From H2-BAC3 sp045863035 (GTDB lineage Bacteria; Bacteroidota; Ignavibacteria; Ignavibacteriales; Ignavibacteriaceae): 6,383 bases of DNA. The notes beneath the pieces were generated by a model. It worked only from the letters and a program-made list of their open reading frames with translations. It was not told the DNA's origin and searched no databases. Numbering within the stretch: position 1 is the stretch's first letter; every line of letters begins with the position of its first letter. Of this stretch, positions 1 to 6,354 are shown piece after piece. The DNA lies in NCBI GenBank assembly GCA_045863035.1, contig BTUV01000133.1:1-6383 (forward strand), written 5' to 3'. Both the position numbers and the translations under genes were made by a program.

Positions 1-9
1 CAACCCCAG

Positions 10-34
10 CCCTTCTCCTTAAAAAGGAGAAGGG
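10..34. repeat. Perfect 11-bp palindrome with 3-base loop
   Basis: The left arm CCCTTCTCCTT (10-20) is exactly complementary to AAGGAGAAGGG (24-34) across an AAA spacer. It could form a stable hairpin in RNA or DNA. It lies about 100 bases beyond the stop of the minus-strand kinase gene, so it could act at that transcript's 3' end, but neither side has a T-run as expected of an intrinsic terminator. A dispersed intergenic palindromic repeat is an equally good reading; copy number cannot be judged from this window. Confidence 0.7.
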
Positions 35-110
35 AGCCGGAACTTTGCGTTAAAATTTCCTTGATACACAAACCTCCAAAATACAACAAAGATCTTTCAG
101 ACCATTCACA

Positions 111-149
111 CTTCATAATTCATACTTCATACTTCATACTTCATAATTC
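111..149 (-). repeat. Heptamer tandem array overlapping a gene 3' end
   Basis: On the plus strand five 7-base units run without interruption from 115 to 149: ATAATTC, three copies of ATACTTC, then ATAATTC. A partial unit CTTC precedes them (111-114). Read on the strand of the adjacent kinase gene, the units are GAATTAT and GAAGTAT. The array extends into the coding region and provides the kinase's last codons (Asn-Tyr-Glu-Val) and its TGA stop at 136-134. It resembles the short tandemly repeated heptanucleotides known from some bacterial genomes, notably heterocystous cyanobacteria. Its function is unknown. Confidence 0.9.
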
Positions 150-2977
150 TTCAACTGTTTTTCCACTTCTGCCCGGAGTGCTCCTTTATCGTAGGGTTTT
201 GATATATATCCGTTAAATCCTTCGGTTACAAAGCGTTCTCTGTCTCCATGCATAGCATAGCCGGTTACTGCTATTATGGGAACTTCCTTATACCCCTGCA
301 GCATCCGGATTGCACGAGCGGTCTCGATTCCGTCAGGACCATCACCCAGATTGATATTCATCAGGATTATATTATATCTCTTCTGCCCCGCTAAGGTGAG
401 CGCGGAAATGCCATCCCGCGCGCGGTCAACCAGGCAAAGGTTTTCTATATACTTCGATTCCACATTAAGATTTGCCTCATCATCCTCAACCAAAAGCGCG
501 CTGTATTTGCTTCCGGCAGCGGGCGCCTGATTCACCTGTGTTTTTTGTATATCAATCAGATGATCTTCCCATCCTGCCTTCATAAAACTGAGAATAAATG
601 TGCTCCCCTCATCCGTTTTGCTTTCAACTATAAGCTCCCCCTTCATCATGCGAACGAGCTTGCGTGCAATGGTAAGCCCAAGTCCGCTGCCTTCATAGCT
701 CCTGCCGATGCCCTCACTTGCCTGCCTGAACTCCTGAAAAATAACTTCAAGATGCTCTGCCGCAATGCCTATGCCTGAGTCCCGCACCACTACTGAGGGT
801 TTCCCCTTCCGGTCTTCAACAGTAACAGTTATTCTGCCTGCTTTGGTAAACTTCAGAGCGTTATCCATTATCTGGTCTAACACCTTGGGAAAAAGCAGCG
901 GGTCTATATATGCCTGCATACCTGCATCATGTATCGTAAACTCAAACTCAATACGCCTTGCTGTGGCCTGCTGTATATACGGGTAGAGGGATGACTCTGT
1001 CAGCTCGGCAAGTTTTCGCACCTGAAGGTCCGGATATATCTTACCCGACTCAATCTGACTGTACATCAAAATTCCGGTCAGGGTTTTCATAAGGCGTTTG
1101 CCTGAGGTATAGATGCTTCGCGCCATGCCGAGCCGCTTACCCTCAGGCAGCTCATCCATCAAAAGTTCAGAGAAGCCCATGATGCCATTAACCGGAGTTC
1201 TGAACTCATGGCTCATGTTTGCAAGCAGAGCAGACTTTAGCCGGTCAGACTCAACTGCTTTTTCATTGGCTGCTTTCATTTCCGCTTCATACTCTTTTCG
1301 CTGAATCGCGCCGCCTATGCTTCCTGCCATGGTGCGCAGTATTGCTTCTTCCCCCTGCGACCAGATACGCTCCTCCTGACAATCATCAAATCCGATGAAC
1401 CCGCGGTAGGTATCCTGCACAAAAATCGGGACAATGATAATAGTAATAATATCCTGCGGTTCAAGAAGCTCTTTAACCGGGGGAGTGGCCTGCCGCGTGA
1501 GCACGGTAAATATATTCCCCTTTGAAAGTGACGCGTATATCTCTTCCGGATAAGGCGCATCCTGCAGCATTACATTGTCTATTTCTTGTGTAACTTGTCC
1601 GTTCGTCCATTCAAACGTTTGTTTCATGCGAGGAGAGCCGTCAGCAGCAATGATGTTATCAAATATATATACCCGGTCAACCGTCGAGGCCTCGCCCAGT
1701 GCCCGGAGCGCTCCGTTTATTGCATCAGCAAAATTTTCTGTGGTCAGAAGGATGTTTGCCGCTTCAGCCGCTCCCCCCAGGAGGCGGGTTTGTTTACGCA
1801 GCTCTTCATCGGCTTTTTTCCGCCCGGTCATATCTTCTATCATAACCAGCACGAAAGATGACTTGCTTTTCCGGTCACTGATTACCGCCGTGGTTAGTTT
1901 ACCCCAGACGATTTTTCCGTCCTTGCGTATATATCTTTTTTCAGTATATACCGGTTCGCGGTCAGAGGCATCTATTGTACCCATGGAAAAGATCATCATC
2001 CCCTCTTTCATATCCTCCGGGTGAGAAAGCTCCTGCAGTGTCATCTGATGCAGTTCCGGTTCGGAGTAACCCATCATTCTCACAAACGCTTCATTGCTTT
2101 CAAGAATAGCCCCCTCCATATCAGTCAGGACGATGCCCATGCCTGCTTCCTCAAATATGGTGCGGAACCGCATCTCACTTTCCGAAAGCGCTTTTTCTGT
2201 TCTTTTATGTTCCTCAATTTCTTTGCGCAGATCATCGGTTCTTTCACCGGCAATTTTTTCAAGACCCTGATTAAGGATGGAGAGTTGCCGCTTTGCGGTT
2301 TCAAGTTTATCAACCATGCTATCCAGCGAGACGGAAAGAAACTCAAACTCATCCCCTGATTTTATTGCTGACCGGTGCGAAAGGTCCCCCTCGGCTATCA
2401 GGCGGGTTGACTCCGCCAGCCGGTTCATCGGACTCATAACCAGAGTTGTAATAAAAATAACCGCAAACAGACCGATTCCGAAGATCACCAGACTGGTAAC
2501 CGCAATCGCAATACGGGTGTTTGCAATTTCATCATGCAGCGGCTTGAGCGAAAAACCGACATATATACTGCCGACGGGTTTGCCGCGCTGTAACATGGTT
2601 CTGGCGTGGCGTATATATTCATCTGAAGAAAAAGTGCCTGAATCGGCCTGGTTATACCCTGCTTTTTTTGCCTCAGCAAGACTGTACTCTCCTATAATGT
2701 TTCCGTTCTGATCGTGAATTACAGCATACGTCAGATCGCGCAGCCGCCCGATACTCCCGGCCTGTTCGGCTATCAGGGGGCGGTCATTAAGTACCAGTGC
2801 GGAGTATAGCATATTTCCCGTTACTTCGGCTATTGCTTCGGCGCGGTTTTCAAGCGAGCGCGTGGCTTCTTCTTCAATTGAAGCGGGAAGATAATAGAAG
2901 ATAAAAAGAGAGATGAGACCTATGATGACAGCATAGGGGAAAACCAGTTTATACGTAATAGAAGTCCGGATATTCAT
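134..2977 (-). CDS. Membrane hybrid histidine kinase (CHASE8-like, HAMP, PAS, GAF, HisKA, HATPase, degenerate REC)
   Basis: A 947-residue inner-membrane sensor kinase. Helices at about 11-31 and 155-181 bracket a periplasmic domain of about 120 residues. That domain resembles CHASE8 in size and in its YAVIHDQNGNIIGEY stretch. It is followed by HAMP (about 181-235), coiled coil, PAS (about 268-390), GAF (about 405-560, ending in the usual GFIGFDD and Ala-Ile-Gln-Arg features), HisKA with phospho-acceptor His590 in SHEFRTPVNG, and a HATPase with N-box Asn706, G1 DSGIGI (733-738) and G2 GSGLGL (763-768). The C-terminal REC (about 825-945) keeps the acidic pair Glu831/Asp832, Thr905 and Lys927. 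However, the phosphorylation site reads Met-Asn-Ile, with Asn874 (AAT) replacing Asp. Kinase activity should be intact; a normal phosphorelay through this REC is unlikely. The ATG start directly precedes the first helix. No strong ribosome site is seen. The last four residues come from a heptamer repeat. Ligand and output are unknown. Confidence 0.96.
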   Translation of the reverse strand: MNIRTSITYKLVFPYAVIIGLISLFIFYYLPASIEEEATRSLENRAEAIAEVTGNMLYSALVLNDRPLIAEQAGSIGRLRDLTYAVIHDQNGNIIGEYSLAEAKKAGYNQADSGTFSSDEYIRHARTMLQRGKPVGSIYVGFSLKPLHDEIANTRIAIAVTSLVIFGIGLFAVIFITTLVMSPMNRLAESTRLIAEGDLSHRSAIKSGDEFEFLSVSLDSMVDKLETAKRQLSILNQGLEKIAGERTDDLRKEIEEHKRTEKALSESEMRFRTIFEEAGMGIVLTDMEGAILESNEAFVRMMGYSEPELHQMTLQELSHPEDMKEGMMIFSMGTIDASDREPVYTEKRYIRKDGKIVWGKLTTAVISDRKSKSSFVLVMIEDMTGRKKADEELRKQTRLLGGAAEAANILLTTENFADAINGALRALGEASTVDRVYIFDNIIAADGSPRMKQTFEWTNGQVTQEIDNVMLQDAPYPEEIYASLSKGNIFTVLTRQATPPVKELLEPQDIITIIIVPIFVQDTYRGFIGFDDCQEERIWSQGEEAILRTMAGSIGGAIQRKEYEAEMKAANEKAVESDRLKSALLANMSHEFRTPVNGIMGFSELLMDELPEGKRLGMARSIYTSGKRLMKTLTGILMYSQIESGKIYPDLQVRKLAELTESSLYPYIQQATARRIEFEFTIHDAGMQAYIDPLLFPKVLDQIMDNALKFTKAGRITVTVEDRKGKPSVVVRDSGIGIAAEHLEVIFQEFRQASEGIGRSYEGSGLGLTIARKLVRMMKGELIVESKTDEGSTFILSFMKAGWEDHLIDIQKTQVNQAPAAGSKYSALLVEDDEANLNVESKYIENLCLVDRARDGISALTLAGQKRYNIILMNINLGDGPDGIETARAIRMLQGYKEVPIIAVTGYAMHGDRERFVTEGFNGYISKPYDKGALRAEVEKQLKNYEV

Positions 2978-2980
2978 ACC

Positions 2981-2996
2981 GAAAGAATCTTCTTTC
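2981..2996. promoter_or_regulatory. Inverted repeat abutting the hybrid-kinase start codon
   Basis: The seven-base arms GAAAGAA and TTCTTTC flank a two-base centre, 4 to 19 bases upstream of the kinase ATG at 2977. The site covers the place where a ribosome binding site would lie. It could be an operator or a small RNA structure limiting translation. The arms are purine/pyrimidine-simple, so chance occurrence is possible and no regulator family was recognised. Confidence 0.25.
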
Positions 2997-3246
2997 TGCT
3001 ACGGTACGAGTACCAAAGCGGGGCTGTTTTCATAAATTCGGTTCCTTATTCCCTCTGACCAAAAACTTCAGTTCAGACCTCCGGTTTCACGGCTGTTAAA
3101 AAATTGTCTGTTAATTTACATTTTTTTCGTTTAAGAACCCATGATCTTCTCGCCAGATTTTACCCTTCCAAAACGACCGTAACCCCCGCCCCAAAACGCT
3201 ACTTCTGCTGATTATGCCCCTCCGGCAGTACATTCTTCCTCAAAAA

Positions 3247-3277
3247 TCTGCCATTTATCACATTTTTAGTAAATTTG
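3247..3277 (+). promoter_or_regulatory. Candidate Bacteroidota-type promoter for the plus-strand operon
   Basis: TAAATTTG (3270-3277) fits the TAnnTTTG -7 element of Bacteroidota primary-sigma promoters. TCTG (3247-3250), one mismatch from the TTTG -33 element, lies 19 bases upstream, the expected spacing. Transcription would begin near 3284 and leave a leader of roughly 135 bases before the first gene. Such short motifs occur by chance in AT-rich DNA. No equally good sigma-70 TTGACA/TATAAT pair was found nearby. Confidence 0.3.
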
Positions 3278-3405
3278 GGAATCTTTCAGACTTTAATTTT
3301 CTTTTTTTGAATCTAATTTTTAATATATTTCTTTAGTTCATGTGCGGCTTTTGGGGAGTCCATCGCTAAGTAATTCCTGTCAGATTTTACTTAATTTACT
3401 CATTC

Positions 3406-3413
3406 AGGAGGTG
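3406..3413 (+). promoter_or_regulatory. Strong Shine-Dalgarno sequence for the secreted-protein gene
   Basis: AGGAGGTG matches the anti-Shine-Dalgarno sequence almost perfectly, with six bases between AGGAGG and the ATG at 3418. It fixes the start of the first operon gene. Such strong sites are rare in typical Bacteroidota, which bears on the taxonomic guess. Confidence 0.85.
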
Positions 3414-3417
3414 TAAG

Positions 3418-3921
3418 ATGTTCTCTGTGAAACAATTTGTTTTCGTTCTTTTTATCATTGCGGCGCTCAGCCCTGTAACTTCGGTTTTCGCCCAGAATGG
3501 CAATAACCTGCCGGGTCAGATAATAACAGCCCAACAGGCAGACTTGCAATTTGGACCCGTGTTACAGTCGCACACATTCAACAAGAAGATGCTGATGAAT
3601 ATCACAAAAAATATCAGTGATGTTCTTCTTTTCAATCTGATTGAAGGTCAGCTTGTTATTCTGGATGGAAAGCGTAAACCAATTCATCCGCGTAATTTTC
3701 AGGCATCACCTGATCAGGAGTTCCACATGTATGATGTGCGAAAGATTAATGAACTGATGAGCTTAACAGACGCAAAGACCATAACTATTGAACTCCGCGA
3801 GCGGAGTGTTCTAACGCTCACAACCCGTGACGGTAACTTTAACGGAAACCAAACTTTAAAGGAAAGCGGCGGCTGGACGCTTGAGTTCGCGCAATTGTGT
3901 CCTCCGTACTGTTTGGACTAA
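3418..3921 (+). CDS. Secreted/periplasmic protein of unknown family with C-terminal CPPYC
   Basis: This 167-residue protein was not recognised as a known family. The N-terminus is a typical Sec signal peptide: Lys5, a hydrophobic core at about 7-20, and a probable cleavage after Val-Phe-Ala at residue 25. The mature part of about 142 residues has no further membrane helix and looks mixed alpha/beta, with strand-like runs such as TITIELRERSVLTLTT. Its only two cysteines, C161 and C165, lie in CPPYC, three residues before the end; in the oxidising envelope they could form a small disulfide loop or bind a metal. The ATG is supported by a near-perfect Shine-Dalgarno sequence. It is the first gene of a probable four-gene operon, ending 15 bases before the membrane-protein gene. 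A role as ligand-binding partner, modulator or signal for the downstream receptor and kinase is inferred from position only. Confidence 0.88.
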   Translation: MFSVKQFVFVLFIIAALSPVTSVFAQNGNNLPGQIITAQQADLQFGPVLQSHTFNKKMLMNITKNISDVLLFNLIEGQLVILDGKRKPIHPRNFQASPDQEFHMYDVRKINELMSLTDAKTITIELRERSVLTLTTRDGNFNGNQTLKESGGWTLEFAQLCPPYCLD

Positions 3922-3936
3922 TTCTTTCTCAAATTA

Positions 3937-4515
3937 ATGTTCTTTTATGCCACCATTGTACTGATATCAGCCACAATATGGCTACTTCCGCCAATCAGGC
4001 AATACAAAACTAGGTTTTTTTACTTTTTTCTATTGCTGGGATTAGCAGATGCTCTACCATTGATGCTGATGCGTATATATTTTGTTTCGATGCTCCCCTT
4101 CTATCTGGTGGTTTCTTTATTATTATTGATTTCATTATATAACAAGGAAACGGTAAAACAGAAATTACATATTGTTATTATTCTTTTGATCGCCGTTGTT
4201 GCTATAGCTTATCAATTAAATAACACTGCCATTCAACGCTTGCTTTTTTTCGTGTTGCATGGTTTTATATTACTACGAGTAATACACATGATGGGTCTTG
4301 ACCTTATCAAGACCCAGTCACTTAATGGGTTTCTTGTTGCTTTGGTGTTTTACGAACTTCTGACTCTTACCAAGTTTTTTAATATTTTAGTTAAAGTGGC
4401 TGATCTTTCGGTGCTCACCAATTTCTATTTTGTTACTATTGTTCAAATCCTTTTAGGAATCTTTTTCACCGTATTTAAAGAAGACAACAGGAGAATCCGT
4501 GTCCGGCTTGAGTAA
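3937..4515 (+). CDS. Integral membrane protein with seven predicted helices, possible sensor subunit
   Basis: A 192-residue, highly hydrophobic protein with no soluble domain and no cysteine; the family was not recognised. Helices are estimated at 2-19, 27-46, 48-67, 77-93, 100-118, 129-150 and 162-180. Basic residues cluster in the loops RQYKTR and NKETVKQK and in the tail KEDNRRIRVRLE, giving an N-out, C-in topology by the positive-inside rule. This resembles the membrane part of bacterial seven-helix receptor kinases, but here it is separate from the kinase. The ATG at 3937 lies 15 bases after the previous stop and lacks a clear Shine-Dalgarno sequence, so translation may depend on coupling. 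Its end overlaps the kinase gene by 17 bases. Composition differs from the neighbours: 18 G+C in the 60 bases at 4081-4140, with many TTA leucines. Transporter or protein-partner roles remain possible. Confidence 0.85.
   Translation: MFFYATIVLISATIWLLPPIRQYKTRFFYFFLLLGLADALPLMLMRIYFVSMLPFYLVVSLLLLISLYNKETVKQKLHIVIILLIAVVAIAYQLNNTAIQRLLFFVLHGFILLRVIHMMGLDLIKTQSLNGFLVALVFYELLTLTKFFNILVKVADLSVLTNFYFVTIVQILLGIFFTVFKEDNRRIRVRLE
4489..4493 (+). promoter_or_regulatory. Shine-Dalgarno sequence deciding the GTG start of the PAS kinase
   Basis: AGGAG lies five bases before GTG at 4499, inside the coding region of the upstream membrane protein. It supports the GTG start, which also gives a complete N-terminal helix. 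Because the two genes overlap by 17 bases, translation of the pair is probably coupled. Confidence 0.75.
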
Positions 4516-5701
4516 TCCCATCATTGTTGCTCTGCTGATTTTGCTGGTCTTGGTCAGTGTAATCTACATATTCTACCGTTACATTATAATCCCCCTTCAA
4601 AAAGAGCACTTACAGGAGCAACAGTCACTGCGGCTTCAGCAGGCGGAGCTGATGGCTATGTTTGCCCAGTCGGACCCCGATCCGGTTTTCCGGTTTGAGA
4701 TAGACGGCAGCATTCAGCTTTCTAACTCACCCGGAAGTGAACTGCTAAAGGGTACCTCCCTGATAAATATGAAAATCTGGGAGATTATACCGGAAACAAA
4801 AGCGGTTAACCTGGCCGAATGTATCCGCAGCGGCGCGCGGCTTGAACTTCACTCTAACATCGGAAACCGTCACTACAAATTTATTCTCTGTGGTATTCCA
4901 AAGTTTGAAATCGGCCAGATATACGGAAGCGATATTACCGATCTGAAATTAACAGAAGTGCAGCTAAAAGAAGCGCTGGTGAAAGCCGAAGAATCGGAAA
5001 AACTGAAATCCCACTTCCTGGCGCAGATGAGTCACGAAATTCGTACACCGCTTAACGCAATCCTCGGTCTGACCAGCATCATTCATGATGAACTAAAGGA
5101 TAAAATTTCTCCTGACCTGATGAAAATGTTTTCCTCAATTGACAACAGCGGCAGACGGCTTTACCGTACCATTGACCTGAATCTTAATATGGCACTGGTT
5201 ATGACCAGCGGATATAAATGCTCATTCCAGCGGCTTGATATCATTCCTATCATCAATCAGCTCACCATGGAGTTCCGCCACTACGCACGGGAGAAAAATC
5301 TCAGCTACTCGTTTGAAGAAACTCTCGGCGGCTCACTGATATACGCGGATGCTTATTCATTTACTACCGTCATGCAAAACCTGCTTGATAACGCAATTAA
5401 ATATACCCGTCAGGGTTCAGTTTCGGTTACCGCGGCACAGGCAGGCAGTGGATATATATCTGTCACGGTTAAGGATACCGGTATCGGTATGTCACAAGAA
5501 TATATGGAAAAACTTTTTCACCCCTTCACTCAGGAAATCATGGGTTACAGCCGTCCGTTCGAAGGAAACGGACTCGGGCTGGCTCTCTCTAAACGCCTCC
5601 TTGAATTAAATAAGGGTGACATTCGCGTGCACAGCATTAAAGGCACAGGCACCGAGGTCACTATATTATTACCACAATTTCATTACTCCGGGAATCAATG
5701 A
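4499..5701 (+). CDS. PAS-domain sensor histidine kinase with one N-terminal membrane helix
   Basis: A 400-residue kinase that should autophosphorylate on His and pass the phosphate to a receiver. A single helix (about 7-29) with almost no periplasmic part is followed by a Gln/Leu/Glu-rich coiled-coil linker (about 33-52), a PAS domain (about 50-150), HisKA with His179 in SHEIRTPLNA, and a HATPase with N-box Asn298, G1 DTGIGM (326-331), LFHPF F-box (339-343) and G2 GNGLGL (356-361). All expected catalytic motifs are present. The start is GTG with AGGAG five bases upstream. The gene overlaps the seven-helix protein gene by 17 bases and the receiver gene by 4 bases (ATGA), so the three are very probably co-translated. 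Lacking its own periplasmic domain, the kinase may take its input from the neighbouring membrane protein or from a PAS ligand. The likely partner is the stand-alone receiver that follows. Confidence 0.96.
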   Translation: MSGLSNPIIVALLILLVLVSVIYIFYRYIIIPLQKEHLQEQQSLRLQQAELMAMFAQSDPDPVFRFEIDGSIQLSNSPGSELLKGTSLINMKIWEIIPETKAVNLAECIRSGARLELHSNIGNRHYKFILCGIPKFEIGQIYGSDITDLKLTEVQLKEALVKAEESEKLKSHFLAQMSHEIRTPLNAILGLTSIIHDELKDKISPDLMKMFSSIDNSGRRLYRTIDLNLNMALVMTSGYKCSFQRLDIIPIINQLTMEFRHYAREKNLSYSFEETLGGSLIYADAYSFTTVMQNLLDNAIKYTRQGSVSVTAAQAGSGYISVTVKDTGIGMSQEYMEKLFHPFTQEIMGYSRPFEGNGLGLALSKRLLELNKGDIRVHSIKGTGTEVTILLPQFHYSGNQ

Positions 5702-6108
5702 CTACAACACTGCCCAAAATTCTGATACTTGAAGACGACCCCGAAAACCAGAGATTCATTTATTATCTCTTGTATAAAAAATATCATCCGGTCATTTGTT
5801 CAGTTTATGATGAAGCAGTGCAGCGGCTGGACGAACATGATTATACCGCGATGATAGTGGATATCGGATTGCAGGGAGAAAAACACGGGCTGGATTTTAT
5901 CCGGCTGGTAAGAACACAGGGGCGAAATTCTTCCGTTCCGGTTATCTGCTGCACTGCTTTTGCTGCCGGAGAAGACCGCATGACTGCATTCAGCGCCGGC
6001 GCCGATGTATTTCTGCCAAAGCCGGTACCTAACCCGGTTATGCTTGAAACTCTTGAAAGGATAATTTCTCCTGCGCCACAGGGAGAGCACCTCGCGCAAA
6101 GAAGATAA
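5698..6108 (+). CDS. Stand-alone receiver-domain response regulator
   Basis: A 136-residue cytoplasmic protein consisting of one CheY-like receiver domain (about 7-123) and a short polar tail. The active site is complete: Glu12/Asp13/Asp14, phospho-acceptor Asp55 in IVDIGL, Thr86, and Lys108 followed by Pro109. It has no DNA-binding, cyclic-di-GMP or other output domain, so it must act by protein contact, as a phosphate shuttle in a relay, or as a phosphate sink. The ATG shares bases with the TGA of the upstream kinase gene, giving translational coupling and strongly implying that this kinase is its phosphodonor. The tail after residue 123 (SPAPQGEHLAQRR) is not part of the fold. The receiver of the divergent hybrid kinase has Asn at the equivalent site, so this is the only apparently phosphorylatable receiver in the window. 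Confidence 0.95.
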   Translation: MTTTLPKILILEDDPENQRFIYYLLYKKYHPVICSVYDEAVQRLDEHDYTAMIVDIGLQGEKHGLDFIRLVRTQGRNSSVPVICCTAFAAGEDRMTAFSAGADVFLPKPVPNPVMLETLERIISPAPQGEHLAQRR

Positions 6109-6290
6109 GAAGCAAAGAATCTCCTGACTTTTGCCAATTAGTATGACGCATTTTATTTCAGAAATGACAATTTCGGCTTAGACCCCTGGCTTGTTCCGGA
6201 ATGTTTGCGGAAAGTTTGCGCTGCTGCTGTATCCTCAATAATGATCTTCTAAATCTCTTTACTTGTAATTGTTCTACTTCTGAGATGAAG

Positions 6291-6319
6291 AATTAAGAAT
6301 TAAGAATTAAAAATTAAGA
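6291..6319 (+). repeat. AATTAAG heptamer array, copy 1
   Basis: Four tandem 7-base units (AATTAAG, AATTAAG, AATTAAA, AATTAAG) plus one base lie about 180 bases after the receiver gene's stop. The same 29 bases recur exactly at 6355-6383. The AT-rich units cannot form a stable hairpin, so a terminator role is not supported. Confidence 0.9.
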
Positions 6320-6354
6320 ATCTGCAATGAACAATTCCGAAGCCCCCGGGAATC

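Larger units (their letters stand above)
2978..3417. other. Non-coding divergent intergenic region, 440 bases
   Basis: The region separates the minus-strand hybrid kinase from the plus-strand operon, so it should hold both promoters. Its right half is AT-rich, with T-runs around 3302-3308. A rightward promoter candidate is listed separately; no convincing promoter was found for the leftward gene. The ten-base word CAGATTTTAC occurs twice (3154-3163 and 3381-3390), possibly by chance. No tRNA, riboswitch or believable small gene was recognised. Confidence 0.75.

Noticed and set aside
1575..2024. Open frame of 149 codons antisense to the hybrid kinase
   Set aside because: It lies wholly opposite the PAS-GAF coding region, is rich in Ser/Arg/Phe as expected for a shadow frame, and resembles no protein.
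2277..2711. Open frame of 144 codons antisense to the hybrid kinase
   Set aside because: It lies opposite the periplasmic, helix and HAMP coding region and shows no domain, signal or ribosome site.
3214..3336. A 40-codon open frame in the divergent gap with a hydrophobic end
   Set aside because: It has no ribosome binding site, its codons follow the AT-rich background, and it overlaps the promoter candidate. A chance frame is more likely than a small toxin or membrane peptide.
3154..3390. Direct repeat CAGATTTTAC as a pair of regulator sites
   Set aside because: There are only two ten-base copies 227 bases apart, with differing flanks; chance is a fair explanation.
3418..4515. An AgrD/AgrB-like peptide-signal pair (secreted protein with a Cys tail plus membrane protein)
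   Set aside because: The membrane protein has no cysteine, so it lacks the catalytic residue of AgrB. The secreted protein is far larger than AgrD and has a normal Sec signal peptide.
6194..6212. A TTCCG/CGGAA stem after the operon as a terminator
   Set aside because: The stem is only five base pairs and no T-run follows. No convincing intrinsic terminator was found between 6109 and 6290.
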